Origin: Acinetobacter pittii ANC 4050 | Lineage (GTDB): Bacteria; Pseudomonadota; Gammaproteobacteria; Pseudomonadales; Moraxellaceae | Assembly (NCBI RefSeq): GCF_000399685.1 | Contig: NZ_KB976987.1 | Span: 687,196 to 751,195 of the forward strand | DNA: 64,000 bases | Reading direction: 5' to 3' | In this document: one piece after another, positions 45,664-55,447 of the stretch | Layout: each line of letters begins with the position of its first letter | Numbering within the stretch: position 1 is the stretch's first letter | Translations under genes and position numbers: made by a program | The notes under the pieces: model-generated | What the model was told of the DNA's origin: nothing | Database searches by the model: none | Seen by the model: only the letters and a program-made list of their open reading frames with translations

Positions 45664-48516
45664 TTACATTTCTTGTTCGGATAACTGACGTACAGCAGGG
45701 GCGCTATCACATTCTAGTGCACGCTTTGCAAGCAACTGAGCTTTGCTGTAGTTGAGTGTACGAATTTGAGCTTTAACCAAAGGAATACTATTCGGTGACA
45801 TACTAAGCTCATCTACACCTAAACCCATAAGGATCGGTACAGCTTTTGGATCAGCAGCGAGTTCACCGCATATGCCCACCCATTTGCCATGTTTGTGGGC
45901 AGCTTTTACAGTTTGATCAATCAATTGCAAAATACTTGGGTGTAGGCCATCTGCTTCAGCCGAGAGGATAGGGTGTCCACGGTCAATGGCTAAAGTATAT
46001 TGAGTTAAGTCATTTGTTCCTATGCTAAAGAAGTCCACTTCTTTAGCAAGGATAGGTGCAAGTAAAGCAGCTGAAGGAACTTCTATCATGATACCAACTT
46101 GTAAGTCGGTACACGGATATATTGCTTTTACTTCGTCAAGAATGGCTTTCGCTGCACGCCATTCTTCTACACGGCCAATCATTGGAAACATGATTCTTAA
46201 AGGGCGATCATCGGCAGCCTTAAGCAAAGCAATAAGTTGTTGACGCAACAGTTCTGGCTGTCTCAGAGTTAAACGGATGCCTCTTAATCCTAAAAATGGA
46301 TTTTCTTCTTCAGCAATTGGAAGGTAAGGGAGTGGTTTGTCACCACCTACATCTAGAGTACGTACTACGAGTGGTCGGCCTGCAAGAGCATCTAAAACAA
46401 TACGATAATCTGCTTCTTGGGTAGCTTCACTAGGGGCGCTACTATGCGCCATAAAAACAAGCTCTGTTCTCAGTAGGCCAATTGCTTCAGCACCACACTC
46501 GACTGCATGGGCTGTCGCTTGAACTTTTCCTAAATTGGCAGCAATCTCGATTTGATGCTGATCTAGAGTAATTGCAGGTTCTTGACTGTGACGTTCAGCT
46601 TCTTCACGAATTTTTTTCTGATGCTCGCGTTCTTGTTTTGCTTGTTCGATTTGCTGAGTATTAGGATTTAAAATAAAGGTTCCTGTATCTCCATTAATTA
46701 AAAGAGAACTTTTTTGCTCAATATCTAGTACTTGCTCACCAGCACCGACAATGGCAGGAATACCTAAAGCACGAGCAACAATAGCACTATGTGCACTTGC
46801 ACCACCTACGGCTGTCAAAATACCTGCAACTCGATCTTTATTAAGGCGGGCCACATCACTTGGTCCCACATCATACATAATTAAAATATAAGGCTCTTTA
46901 GGCTCTTCAATGATAACTTCACCACAAAGTTGAGCCAAAACCCGATCGCCAATATCTCGTAAGTCTGCAGCCCGCTCAGCCAATAAACGATCTGGTAAAG
47001 CTGCTTGCTCTTTGGCTGCTGCTTCAATATGTTCATGCCAAGCAGCAGGAGCAGAAAGGTTTAAGTTAATTTTTTGATAAACACCATTAATAAGATCTGG
47101 ATCGTCAAGCATTTCTAAATGTGCTTGGAAGATCTGCTTAATTTCAGCCACTTCAGATTTTGCAATAACCTGATGAATGTTGTTTTTAACTGCATGAAGG
47201 GCAATATCAAGATTTTCTTTTTCTACTTTGACGCTCAAACCCATACGTTCATATTGATAAACCTTAGGTTTAATGACATGAACAGGACCAAAAGCTAAAC
47301 CACTTGAAGCAGCAATGCCCGTATTTGAACTAAGTAGTTTTGATGGAGCTTTAATTTTATTTGATGGCTCTATTTTTATATCGGAAGATTGTATAGGTTC
47401 GACTTCTTCACCTAAACCTTGTTGCACTGCTTGAATAACTTTATCTAAACCTTCGACTGCATCTGTTTCTGGTTCGGCAATGAAACGTAGAGTTTGTCCA
47501 CGTTTACATCCTAAAGCCAAGAGGCGCGTCAAACTTTTAGCAGAAACAAAATTTCCTTCATCTACTGCGACCTGAATATCACCTTGAAAACTTTTTGTTA
47601 AGTTCACCAAATGAGTTGCTGGTCGAGCATGTAATCCATGTGCATTAGCGAGTACAACAGAACGATGAGGCCAATCTGGAATAACATCTGCCCCAATGAT
47701 TTTGGCAATTTCATTTGGCGTTTGTGTTTGATCTAATTGTGCAACTTGCTCTGGATTAAACAGAATATCAATTAGCCGATTAAATCTCTGGCTATCTAAT
47801 TGCTCATTGGCAGCGATACATACGAGTGTATTTAACTTTTTTCCACCTAGCTCTAATGCATGGCGAGGCTTTACGATACTGATTGCTGGTTGTTGAACGA
47901 ATTTGGTACTTGAAATAGACCAGATCTGATCTTGTAGTTGAATAACTTGATCTGGATCAAGCGAACTTAGAAAACCACATTTTACAAAATTGTGTTTTTT
48001 TAGAATTTGAGATGCTGACCAAAACAAATCTTCAATATCTTGGGATTCAATTTCAGTTTGAATTAAATTTTCATGTAAATTTAAAGATAACGGTTGAGCT
48101 TGTAATATTTCAATAATTTGCTCAGGTTGTTTTGCATTTTTTACCTGTTCACTTACATCATGCATTAAAGCTCGGGTTAATATTTGTAGGACTTGTAAGT
48201 GTTCATCTGATTTTGCTGCAATAACAACAGCTAAATAAACTCTGTTTTCACCATCCCATATTATTCCTTCGGGGAAGTGAGCTAAACGGATACCCGTTTC
48301 TAAAATACATTCACGAGATTGGGGAGTACCGTGGGGAATAGCAATGCCTTGACCCAAATAGGTTGCGCTTTGCTCTTCACGATTAATGAGTCCTGTAATA
48401 TAGTCAGGTGTGACTAACCCATCTTTCTCCAATATATCTACTAGACACTGTAATGCATGTGTTTTATCAACAGCATGTTGATTCATATGAATATGTCGAG
48501 GCTCTAGTGCTAGCAT
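45664..48516 (-). CDS. fruB: PTS fructose multiphosphoryl transfer protein (EIIA-HPr-EI)
   Basis: A fused phosphotransfer protein of 950 residues that carries phosphate from PEP to FruA. Its domains in order are EIIA-Fru (about 1-145, phospho-histidine in GIAIPHGTP), a degenerate linker domain, an HPr-like domain (about 285-370, phospho-histidine in NAHGLHARPATHLV) and Enzyme I (about 400-950, phospho-histidine in GGASAHSAIVARALGIPAIVG; ending GICGELAAD). This is the Pseudomonas-type fusion and makes a separate ptsHI unnecessary for fructose uptake. It is the first gene of fruB-fruK-fruA; the gap to fruK is 15 bases. Confidence 0.95.
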   Translation of the reverse strand: MLALEPRHIHMNQHAVDKTHALQCLVDILEKDGLVTPDYITGLINREEQSATYLGQGIAIPHGTPQSRECILETGIRLAHFPEGIIWDGENRVYLAVVIAAKSDEHLQVLQILTRALMHDVSEQVKNAKQPEQIIEILQAQPLSLNLHENLIQTEIESQDIEDLFWSASQILKKHNFVKCGFLSSLDPDQVIQLQDQIWSISSTKFVQQPAISIVKPRHALELGGKKLNTLVCIAANEQLDSQRFNRLIDILFNPEQVAQLDQTQTPNEIAKIIGADVIPDWPHRSVVLANAHGLHARPATHLVNLTKSFQGDIQVAVDEGNFVSAKSLTRLLALGCKRGQTLRFIAEPETDAVEGLDKVIQAVQQGLGEEVEPIQSSDIKIEPSNKIKAPSKLLSSNTGIAASSGLAFGPVHVIKPKVYQYERMGLSVKVEKENLDIALHAVKNNIHQVIAKSEVAEIKQIFQAHLEMLDDPDLINGVYQKINLNLSAPAAWHEHIEAAAKEQAALPDRLLAERAADLRDIGDRVLAQLCGEVIIEEPKEPYILIMYDVGPSDVARLNKDRVAGILTAVGGASAHSAIVARALGIPAIVGAGEQVLDIEQKSSLLINGDTGTFILNPNTQQIEQAKQEREHQKKIREEAERHSQEPAITLDQHQIEIAANLGKVQATAHAVECGAEAIGLLRTELVFMAHSSAPSEATQEADYRIVLDALAGRPLVVRTLDVGGDKPLPYLPIAEEENPFLGLRGIRLTLRQPELLRQQLIALLKAADDRPLRIMFPMIGRVEEWRAAKAILDEVKAIYPCTDLQVGIMIEVPSAALLAPILAKEVDFFSIGTNDLTQYTLAIDRGHPILSAEADGLHPSILQLIDQTVKAAHKHGKWVGICGELAADPKAVPILMGLGVDELSMSPNSIPLVKAQIRTLNYSKAQLLAKRALECDSAPAVRQLSEQEM

Positions 48517-48579
48517 ATTTATCCTTGAACAATATCTTTAGGTTTAGCTAAAACAGAAAAAAAGAAGCCGTTTGTATTA

Positions 48580-48604
48580 AAAATAGGTTAATTTAACCGT
48601 TTTT
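48580..48604. promoter_or_regulatory. Palindromic operator candidate upstream of fruB
   Basis: GGTTAATTTAACC (48586-48598) is a perfect palindrome around a central T and is extended by flanking A and T runs with two mismatches. It lies 64-94 bases before fruB. A LacI-type fructose regulator (FruR/Cra) is a likely binder, but the sequence differs from the consensus that I recall. Confidence 0.4.
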
Positions 48605-48777
48605 AAACAACAGCTTCGTATAAATTACCATAGCAGAACTTTAAAGGTATATCGACGTATTTACGTAAAAAATGCTTGTTTTTAATACAAAGGATAATCA
48701 TTAATAGTATTTTAAATTTTTATATTAACCATAAAGATAATAAAGTAATTTTATAAAAGGAGTTAAATCCTCCAGAT

Positions 48778-48820
48778 AAAAAAACCTCTATACCGGATTA
48801 CGGGCATAGAGGCAAAAAAA
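48778..48820 (-). terminator. Terminator of the alpha/beta hydrolase gene
   Basis: On the minus strand CCTCTAT pairs with ATAGAGG across a GC-rich loop, followed by seven T residues; it begins about 20 bases past the stop at 48839. Confidence 0.75.
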
Positions 48821-48838
48821 GTGAAAGATTAATTAACA

Positions 48839-49699
48839 TTAGTGTCGAATTTCTTGTTCCAAGAGCGACCACAACTTTTGATGTGATTTTTTAAACATTA
48901 ACATGTGCCCAATTGATTTATATCCGAGTTTAATAGGGTTTAGCTCTAGCATTTTTGTAGGTGCATTCGGATACAGCTTTAATAAAGCTTCAACATTACG
49001 CTTGGTTGCAATTTCATCATCACTTGCCCAAATAGAAGTAATAGGGCAGCTAATTTCAGTATGAAAATCCTGAAAAATAGTTTTACCAATGGCGTTTTTC
49101 ACATAACCGGGATGACTACAAAATTCACGCCACTGTTGAGCGACTTTTTTAGGTAAGTTTTCTCCCATTCCAATAAATTGGGTAGCAGCATAACCTTTTA
49201 AGGCACTAGAGATCGGGAAGATAACATTAAACATCACTGGTGCTAAAAACTTGGTTTTACCTTTAAGACCTTTTACGTGACCAGTAGAACCTGCGACTGC
49301 AACAACTTTTGCTACTTTATGGAAGTTAGGCACAATTCCTAGCAATTGCCCACCAGCACTATGGCCAAGAAGAGTAACTTGTTGTGCTTGCGTTTTTCCT
49401 AATAAAGTATCAATTGCACAAGGGATATCGAGAGTTCCCCAATCATTAATACTTGCACCACTTTGCTTTAACGGCCCATGCAATGAATCTCCAATTCCAC
49501 GGAAATCAAAGCTTAATACATCATAGCCTTGCTCACTTAACCAACTAGCAAAAGAATCATAAAAGTTTTTGGTAATACCTGTGGCTGGACAAATCAACAC
49601 GGGATTGGCCAGTTGTTTTGATTGAGCTGGATAAAAATGTGCAGCAAGTTGATAACCATCTTTGCAGGTCATCCAAAATGTTTCAAAAGTATTATCCAT
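48839..49699 (-). CDS. Alpha/beta fold hydrolase
   Basis: A 286-residue hydrolase with VLICPATGITKNFYDSF near the oxyanion site, FDFRGIGDSLHG, the nucleophile elbow LLGHSAGGQLLG and a late GHMLMF histidine. It resembles serine aminopeptidase-like (S33/BAAT) proteins but no substrate can be assigned. No signal peptide is seen. The gene is alone, divergent from the membrane protein gene at 49841. Confidence 0.83.
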   Translation of the reverse strand: MDNTFETFWMTCKDGYQLAAHFYPAQSKQLANPVLICPATGITKNFYDSFASWLSEQGYDVLSFDFRGIGDSLHGPLKQSGASINDWGTLDIPCAIDTLLGKTQAQQVTLLGHSAGGQLLGIVPNFHKVAKVVAVAGSTGHVKGLKGKTKFLAPVMFNVIFPISSALKGYAATQFIGMGENLPKKVAQQWREFCSHPGYVKNAIGKTIFQDFHTEISCPITSIWASDDEIATKRNVEALLKLYPNAPTKMLELNPIKLGYKSIGHMLMFKKSHQKLWSLLEQEIRH

Positions 49700-49840
49700 A
49701 ATATTTCATAGTGATAAGTATGTAGATATCTTTAATTTACATGAGTTCTAAAATGAAACTTGATTAAAATGTGACTATAAAGTCAATAATTATGTTATAC
49801 AGCTCATTAAATTTGAATAAAACGAATAATTGGAAAAAAG

Positions 49841-50296
49841 ATGGGTTTACCACAGGCTGTACAGTTAGCTATTGTGTTTAGTGGCATATTTTTATGGATA
49901 GGGATGTTAACCGGGGTATGGAAATATTGGCAAATACGCCGTTCAGAATTAAATCGTGCTCATTATTATGTAGATATCGCTCATCGAAGTAGTTTGTTAT
50001 ATGCAGCCGCTAGCCTAATTCTAGCTGTCTTAAGCTACTTTACTGTTTTAAATGAAAATATTACTTTGTGGTGCGTGTTTGCAAATATTCTGTTTTTTAG
50101 TTTTTCAATTTTAGTTTATATCCTACATGGCTATTTACAGGACACGACAAATCAATTTAAACGACCGCACAAGTTAGGCTGTTTTAGTTTGCCTTCATGG
50201 TTAATGTCTTTAATGATGGTAGGATTAATTGTGACTGAATTACTTGCTACGGCTATTTTAGTTATCGGAACAATTTTTTTATTTTTAGGTATATAA
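49841..50296 (+). CDS. Hypothetical inner membrane protein with four helices
   Basis: A 151-residue membrane protein. Hydrophobic segments lie at about 7-27, 50-70, 76-96 and 120-150. A conserved-looking basic loop (WKYWQIRRSELNRAHYYVDIAHR) lies between helices 1 and 2. I do not recognise the family. A GGAAAAAAG site precedes ATG 49841. Confidence 0.65.
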   Translation: MGLPQAVQLAIVFSGIFLWIGMLTGVWKYWQIRRSELNRAHYYVDIAHRSSLLYAAASLILAVLSYFTVLNENITLWCVFANILFFSFSILVYILHGYLQDTTNQFKRPHKLGCFSLPSWLMSLMMVGLIVTELLATAILVIGTIFLFLGI

Positions 50297-50323
50297 AAAT
50301 GGATGATCACTCATCCATTTTTT
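50295..50323. terminator. Bidirectional terminator
   Basis: AAAAATGGATGA pairs with TCATCCATTTTT between two convergent membrane protein genes. Confidence 0.85.
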
Positions 50324-50576
50324 AAGTATTCGAGTTCTGTTGACTAAGACGTCTTTTAGCTAATTTTCGCATCTTATGGTCGACAAAGGCCCACACACAA
50401 AATATGAAAGAAACAACCATCGCATACATAAAGTATTCGGGTTTCAGATTTCCCTTAATCATACCTTGAAACAGTAAAGTCAGCATAAGAGCAAGCGGCG
50501 TTACTCCATAAACAACTGAATCTTTGCTGTTCAGAGTGTTAATGAAGACTTGTTTGTTGAAATGTAATGATAACAT
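50322..50576 (-). CDS. Small hypothetical membrane protein
   Basis: An 84-residue protein starting MLSLHFNKQVF with two hydrophobic stretches (VTPLALMLTLLFQGMI and YFMYAMVVSFIFCVWAFVDH) and a basic C-terminal tail. ATG 50576 lies seven bases after a strong AAGGAGG; ATG 50582 lies too close. The strong ribosome site makes a real gene likely. Function unknown. Confidence 0.65.
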   Translation of the reverse strand: MLSLHFNKQVFINTLNSKDSVVYGVTPLALMLTLLFQGMIKGNLKPEYFMYAMVVSFIFCVWAFVDHKMRKLAKRRLSQQNSNT

Positions 50577-50834
50577 CTCCATCCCTCCTTGTGGTTGTGC
50601 TAAAACTGAATGTTTTAGTCAAGAATAAGTTTAATGTTGTACTTCTATTTTTAATTCAATTCAATAGTGAATAGAAAATTTTTTGAGCAGTTTTATAAAA
50701 AACTCTATGTTTATAAAAGGTTAAGGTATTAAAAAAGTAAATATTAAATATTTTTGTATAAAATACTTACTTTTTTAGAAAAGAGAAATATTTAAGTGAA
50801 AAGTGTAATAATTTCTCTTCTCTATAAGTTCAGA

Positions 50835-51254
50835 TTAACTATTTTGTTTTTTTAAAAAGAGGTCAATGGCATGTTGGGCAATTTCTGCATCTTCAAAAGA
50901 TTGAACACCAGAAACACCAATTGCACCTAAAATTTGGCCGTCATAAAGAATTGGTTTACCACCTTCTAGCATGCCTTGAGCACTCGGCATACTTAAAAAA
51001 CCTAAACGACCATTTTGTAGAAGTTCTTCATAGAATTTTGAAGGTCTACCTGATATTGAAGAACATTTTGCTTTTTCTAAACATAAATGGGAACTTAAAG
51101 GCGAGGCACCATCTAAACGTTTCATGAGTAGTAAAGAACTTGTTTCGTCAACGATAGCAATACTAACTTTAAAGTTGTGTTCAATTGCATATTTTTGAGC
51201 TTCTTCCATTAAAAACTCTGCATCTGCTAATGTTAGGTAATATTTACTTTTCAT
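50835..51254 (-). CDS. GlcG/HbpS family protein
   Basis: A 139-residue protein of the GlcG/HbpS-like (DUF336) fold: YLTLADAEFLMEEAQKYAIEHNFKVSIAIVDE, LLLMKRLDGASPLSS, and GGKPILYDGQILGAIGVSGV. Relatives bind haem or are linked to glycolate use, but no such neighbours are here. No signal peptide. A weak hairpin at about 50779-50821 may end its transcript. Confidence 0.85.
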   Translation of the reverse strand: MKSKYYLTLADAEFLMEEAQKYAIEHNFKVSIAIVDETSSLLLMKRLDGASPLSSHLCLEKAKCSSISGRPSKFYEELLQNGRLGFLSMPSAQGMLEGGKPILYDGQILGAIGVSGVQSFEDAEIAQHAIDLFLKKQNS

Positions 51255-51443
51255 TGTTGCTCTTCTTTCCTAGTAAGCTAAAAATTATTTTAGTGTAATT
51301 TTACAGTAAAAATTGATTATATCTATAATTGTTTTGTCATTCAAATTAGTGTGGAAACAAAATGCTGGTTGGGTAAACTCAGCATTTTATTCAATATATA
51401 AAATCATGTTTGGGTAAAACTCGATTTCAAAATAGACACTAGA

Positions 51444-52745
51444 TTAAATGTTTTTAAATTTAACTTTGTCGATCATTACGGTAATGATGAGAACAACTAA
51501 AGATGGGATCAACCAAGCTAAGTTTTGTTCGTTTAAAGGTAAGTGTTGAAGAAAATCGGGTAAATAATCACCAAAACCTGCAACCTTAAGGCCGTCAATA
51601 ATCCCGAAGATAAAAGCAATACTTGTTACTGAACCAACAATAAAAGAAGGCTTGTGCCAGAATTTCCAAAAGAAGCTCAGCATAATTACCACAATTGCAG
51701 GTGGGTAAATTGCGCTTAAAACAGGCACTGATACAGCAATAAGTTTGGTTAATCCAAGATTAGAAATAATGAAAGAGAAACCAACTAAAATGAATACTAA
51801 AAGTTTGTACGGTAATTTAGTTAACTGAGCAAAATACTCACCGCAAGCGCAAGTTAAGCCAATCGCTGTTACCATACATGCTAGAAAAATGAGGCCAGTT
51901 AAGAATAGCGAACCCATATTGCCGAAAGCATGTTGAACATACGCATGTAAAATTACTGCACCATTTGCTGCATTTGGTGCAACTTCATGGCTACCTAAAC
52001 CTAATTTAAACAAGCTTAAATAAACTAATGTAAGTCCAGCACCTGAAATGAGACTGGCAATAATTGCATATTTAGTCACTAGCTTTTTATCGGTAACACC
52101 ACGCGAGTAAATCGCTTGAATAATTACAATACCAAATACTAATGCGCCTAAAGTGTCCATGGTGAGATAACCATTTACGAAACCTTCTGAAACTGGAGAA
52201 GCAACGTAATGGTTGATTGGAGCAGGAACATAACCAGACGGAATCATGACTGCTGCAATGCCTAAAATTGCTAATGCAATAATTTTTAGCGGAGCAAGTA
52301 CATGTCCAACTGTATCCAATAACTTGTTTGGATAAAGAGAAACTAGAGTTACAAATGAAAAATAAATTGCACTATAGATTAAAAGGCTACTACTCGATGT
52401 TCCAAAATAAGAAGAAAAACCAATCTCATAAGAAACAGTAGCTGTACGTGGAGTTGCAAATAAAGGGCCTACTGATAAATAACAAACTACAGTTAAAATC
52501 AGACTTGCAACTCGACCTAGAGGAGAGCTAATAATTTCAATGGAACCCTGCATACGAGAGAGTGCCATAATGGTAATTACAGGGAGACCAACTGCAGTAA
52601 TCAAAAAGCCTATAGCAGCTAGCCATACATGATCACCGGCTTGTTGAGCGACAATGGGAGGAAAGATAATATTGCCAGCCCCAATAAAGAGGGCAAAGGT
52701 CATAAAACCTAAGGCAATAATATCTCCAGTACGAAGATGTTGCAT
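51444..52745 (-). CDS. brnQ: Branched-chain amino acid transport system II carrier protein
   Basis: Sodium-coupled importer of leucine, isoleucine and valine. The 433 residues contain about 12 helices and the BrnQ signature at the start, LRTGDIIALGFMTFALFIGAGNIIFPPIVAQQAG, with ATPRTATVSYEIGF after it. There is no visible ribosome site before ATG 52745, so translation initiation may be weak or leaderless. It is a single gene, divergent from map. Confidence 0.94.
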   Translation of the reverse strand: MQHLRTGDIIALGFMTFALFIGAGNIIFPPIVAQQAGDHVWLAAIGFLITAVGLPVITIMALSRMQGSIEIISSPLGRVASLILTVVCYLSVGPLFATPRTATVSYEIGFSSYFGTSSSSLLIYSAIYFSFVTLVSLYPNKLLDTVGHVLAPLKIIALAILGIAAVMIPSGYVPAPINHYVASPVSEGFVNGYLTMDTLGALVFGIVIIQAIYSRGVTDKKLVTKYAIIASLISGAGLTLVYLSLFKLGLGSHEVAPNAANGAVILHAYVQHAFGNMGSLFLTGLIFLACMVTAIGLTCACGEYFAQLTKLPYKLLVFILVGFSFIISNLGLTKLIAVSVPVLSAIYPPAIVVIMLSFFWKFWHKPSFIVGSVTSIAFIFGIIDGLKVAGFGDYLPDFLQHLPLNEQNLAWLIPSLVVLIITVMIDKVKFKNI

Positions 52746-53097
52746 AAATTAAATTTAATAAAAAAGAAGGAATTTTAGAGCAAAAGAGAGCATGATCAAG
52801 CGGTATTTTATGTGAAAAAGATTTTTTTCGGAGTATAAAAACCTTTAATAGATATCAAAAATATCAACTGGTTAAGGTATGTAGTTGAAAAACCATTGAA
52901 AGAAATGCGTAAATCATTTTTTATGTCTGACTTTTTAAAGAAATTATGCAAAAATAAAAGTATAAATTTCTATTATGAATGTTGAATATTTGGGCACTTA
53001 ACGCTTCCAGCCTATCCTATATCCGTTCTAAAATATTCTAAATTAACTTACATTTTTGTAGGCATTGTAAAAATAGTGTCTACGAGGATAAAACTGA
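52746..53097. other. Intergenic region between brnQ and map
   Basis: About 350 AT-rich bases between divergent genes. An ACGAGGA ribosome site belongs to map. I see no clear operator or small gene. Confidence 0.4.
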
Positions 53098-53892
53098 ATG
53101 AGAGCTTCTACTGTTACAATAAAAACTGAACAAGATCTAGAAAAGTTGAGAGTTTCTGGACGCTTGGCTGCGCAAGTTTTAGAAATGATAGAGGCACATG
53201 TTAAACCAGGTGTATCTACTGAATATTTAGATAACCTGTGTAACGACTATATTGTAAATACTTTAAAAGTTATTCCTGCCAATGTTGGATATCATGGTTT
53301 TACTAAAACAATATGTACCTCAGTAAATGAAGTGGTTTGCCATGGAATTCCATCGCCGAATAAAATTTTAAAAGATGGCGATATTATCAATATTGATGTC
53401 GCAATTATTAAAGACGGCTACTTTGGTGACACGAGCCGTATGTATTTTGTGGGTAATGTAAATCCACAAGCAAAAAAACTTGTCGAAACAACTTATGAGG
53501 CGATGGTTGCTGGTATTCATACCGTTAAACCGGGAGCTACATTAGGTGATATCGGTTACGCTATTCAGACAGTTGCCCACCGAGAAGGGTATAGCATTGT
53601 TCGAGAATATTGTGGGCATGGGATTGGTAAGGTTTATCATGAACAACCCAATGTTCTACATTATGGACAGCGTGGCCAAGGTTTGGTTTTAAAGAAAGGG
53701 ATGGTCTTTACCATTGAGCCGATGATTAATGCGGGCAGACCGCAAGTGAAAGAGTTGAATGATGGATGGACTGTCATTACCCAAGATCTTTCGTTATCTG
53801 CTCAATGGGAACATATGGTGGCTGTAACTGATACAGGCTTTGAGCTATTAACACCTTGGCCTGAAGGTGTAGGAAATTATCCTGCAATTTGA
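53098..53892 (+). CDS. map: Type I methionine aminopeptidase
   Basis: Removes the initiator methionine. The 264 residues have the five metal ligands spread as in the family: NIDVAIIKDGYFGDTS (two Asp), HGIGKVYHEQP (His), FTIEPMI (Glu) and QWEHMVAVT (Glu). H79-type CHGIPS is present. It stands alone and not with rpsB, so a second map gene elsewhere is possible. Confidence 0.94.
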   Translation: MRASTVTIKTEQDLEKLRVSGRLAAQVLEMIEAHVKPGVSTEYLDNLCNDYIVNTLKVIPANVGYHGFTKTICTSVNEVVCHGIPSPNKILKDGDIINIDVAIIKDGYFGDTSRMYFVGNVNPQAKKLVETTYEAMVAGIHTVKPGATLGDIGYAIQTVAHREGYSIVREYCGHGIGKVYHEQPNVLHYGQRGQGLVLKKGMVFTIEPMINAGRPQVKELNDGWTVITQDLSLSAQWEHMVAVTDTGFELLTPWPEGVGNYPAI

Positions 53893-53896
53893 AAAT

Positions 53897-53928
53897 AAAA
53901 AAAGTTCGATAATTATCGAACTTTTTTT
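53897..53928. terminator. Bidirectional terminator after map
   Basis: AAAAAAGTTCGATAATTATCGAACTTTTTT is almost a perfect inverted repeat between convergent genes. Confidence 0.88.
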
Positions 53929-53941
53929 ATTTTAATTTATT

Positions 53942-54841
53942 TTAATGCTCAGAAAGATGTTCTACCAAATAATCGATAAATACTCGTACAGCAGGTAGCA
54001 ACCCTCGGCGTGATGGATATACGGCATGTAATATACCGTGAGGCGCTTTCCATTCTGGTAATATTTGTACAAGTTGTCCAGATTTTAGAAAATCTTCTGC
54101 TGCGCTTTCTGGGAGTAAAGCGATACCACAGTTTTGACTCGCCAATTGCGCCAACATGTGTATGTTTGTACCCATTATGGTAGGGCTGACTTTGATTTTC
54201 TTTTGCTGATTGTCTGGTCCATGCAAAAGAAATTGCTGATCAAGGTGCTCTTCAGAAAGACTTAAAATACGATGTTCGCTTAGCTGCTCAGGGGTTTTTA
54301 TATCACCAAACTCATTTAAATAGGCCTGACTTGCAAATAGACTCTGTTCTATCAGAGCAAATTGTCTAAGAACTAAACTTGGGTCATCATCTAGTTTTGA
54401 GCGAACTCGTAGAGCAATATCAATTCCTTCATTAATCACATCTACTCGACGATTGCTGACCATAAGTTGCAAACGAATTTCTGGATATTTTTTTAGGAAA
54501 GCAGGCAAAATTTTAGGAAGTTGATTTTGAGCAACATCAACTGGAACACTAACTTTAACAACGCCTCTGGGTTGAATACTTAGGTGATCAACCAGATCAT
54601 GTGCGGCTTGTGCAGCATTCATCATGACTTGAGCATGTCTATAAATATCCATCCCAATATCTGTAACAGCAAAATGACGTGAACTACGTTGAATGAGGCG
54701 AACCCCTAAGTTTTCTTCTAAACTATACACGCGACGACTTAGTTTTGATTTTGGTATATCCGTTACACGTTCAGCAGCACTAAAGCCACCATGCTCAACA
54801 ACGAGAGCAAAACAATAAAAATCATCAAGATCAGTGAGCAT
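53942..54841 (-). CDS. LysR family transcriptional regulator
   Basis: A 299-residue LTTR: the winged helix at 1-65 (FYCFALVVEHGGFSAAERVTDIPKSKLSRRVYSLEENLGVRL) and a periplasmic-binding-like effector domain from about 90. It is of the CrgA/AaeR-like type (VKVSVPVDVAQNQLPKILPAFLKKYPEIRLQL). The next gene upstream is 234 bases away and divergent, but encodes an unknown protein; no regulated enzyme is evident. Confidence 0.9.
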   Translation of the reverse strand: MLTDLDDFYCFALVVEHGGFSAAERVTDIPKSKLSRRVYSLEENLGVRLIQRSSRHFAVTDIGMDIYRHAQVMMNAAQAAHDLVDHLSIQPRGVVKVSVPVDVAQNQLPKILPAFLKKYPEIRLQLMVSNRRVDVINEGIDIALRVRSKLDDDPSLVLRQFALIEQSLFASQAYLNEFGDIKTPEQLSEHRILSLSEEHLDQQFLLHGPDNQQKKIKVSPTIMGTNIHMLAQLASQNCGIALLPESAAEDFLKSGQLVQILPEWKAPHGILHAVYPSRRGLLPAVRVFIDYLVEHLSEH

Positions 54842-55075
54842 TAAAATATCCTATTTCTGCAACACCAACGATTTTACATTATTATTTTTGCAACAATAAT
54901 TCTTAAACTAAATTATTTGTAATTAATTAGCCCTCTAAATAAAAATAGAATTTTGAAATTATATTGTAATTACGTTGTAATTTTAACGTGTATTGTTTTA
55001 ACTAATGTTCTAGCCTCTTATAGAAGTTTTAATTAATTTCTTTTAAACTATAATTTTTCTCTACTCTCAAATTTC

Positions 55076-55399
55076 ATGCCTTATCAACTGATCGAACTTA
55101 ACGATGCCTCTGCAAATATTGAATGTCCATTTTGTAAACAAGCGATAATTGACTGGGCGCAAGAACAATATATTCAGCCGTGTGAACATACTTTATTTAT
55201 TGCTATGGATTTAGGATTTGAATTTGTTGCTGATCGATTTGAAGAAGGTATGAATCAGAATGTAGATGAGTTGCACGAAGATCCGAATATGAATGTATTT
55301 GAAGCTTTAACGACAACTAGTTATGAAAATCTAATTATTTTGAAGTCTGATTTAGGCGTAGAAAATTTATTTCGCTATGTTGGGGTGAGTGATCGTTAA
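55076..55399 (+). CDS. Hypothetical protein with CxxC near the N-terminus
   Basis: A 107-residue soluble acidic protein: MPYQLIELNDASANIECPFCKQAIIDW has a CPFC site, and EQYIQPCEHTLFIAMD has a further Cys-His pair that could complete a zinc site. I do not recognise the family. No good ribosome site lies before ATG 55076. The terminator downstream supports a transcribed unit. Confidence 0.65.
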   Translation: MPYQLIELNDASANIECPFCKQAIIDWAQEQYIQPCEHTLFIAMDLGFEFVADRFEEGMNQNVDELHEDPNMNVFEALTTTSYENLIILKSDLGVENLFRYVGVSDR

Positions 55400-55412
55400 A
55401 TTCGAGAGTAAT

Positions 55413-55443
55413 AAAAAAGCCAATCTTTTGATTGGCTTTTTTA
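55413..55443. terminator. Bidirectional terminator
   Basis: AAAAAGCCAATC pairs with GATTGGCTTTTT between convergent genes. Confidence 0.88.
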
Positions 55444-55447
55444 TTAT

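Larger units (their letters stand above)
48517..48838. other. Intergenic region before fruB
   Basis: No gene. It contains the palindrome reported separately, a short GGAG/CTCC repeat near 48759-48774, and the terminator of the adjacent hydrolase gene. No fruR gene is present in the window. Confidence 0.45.
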
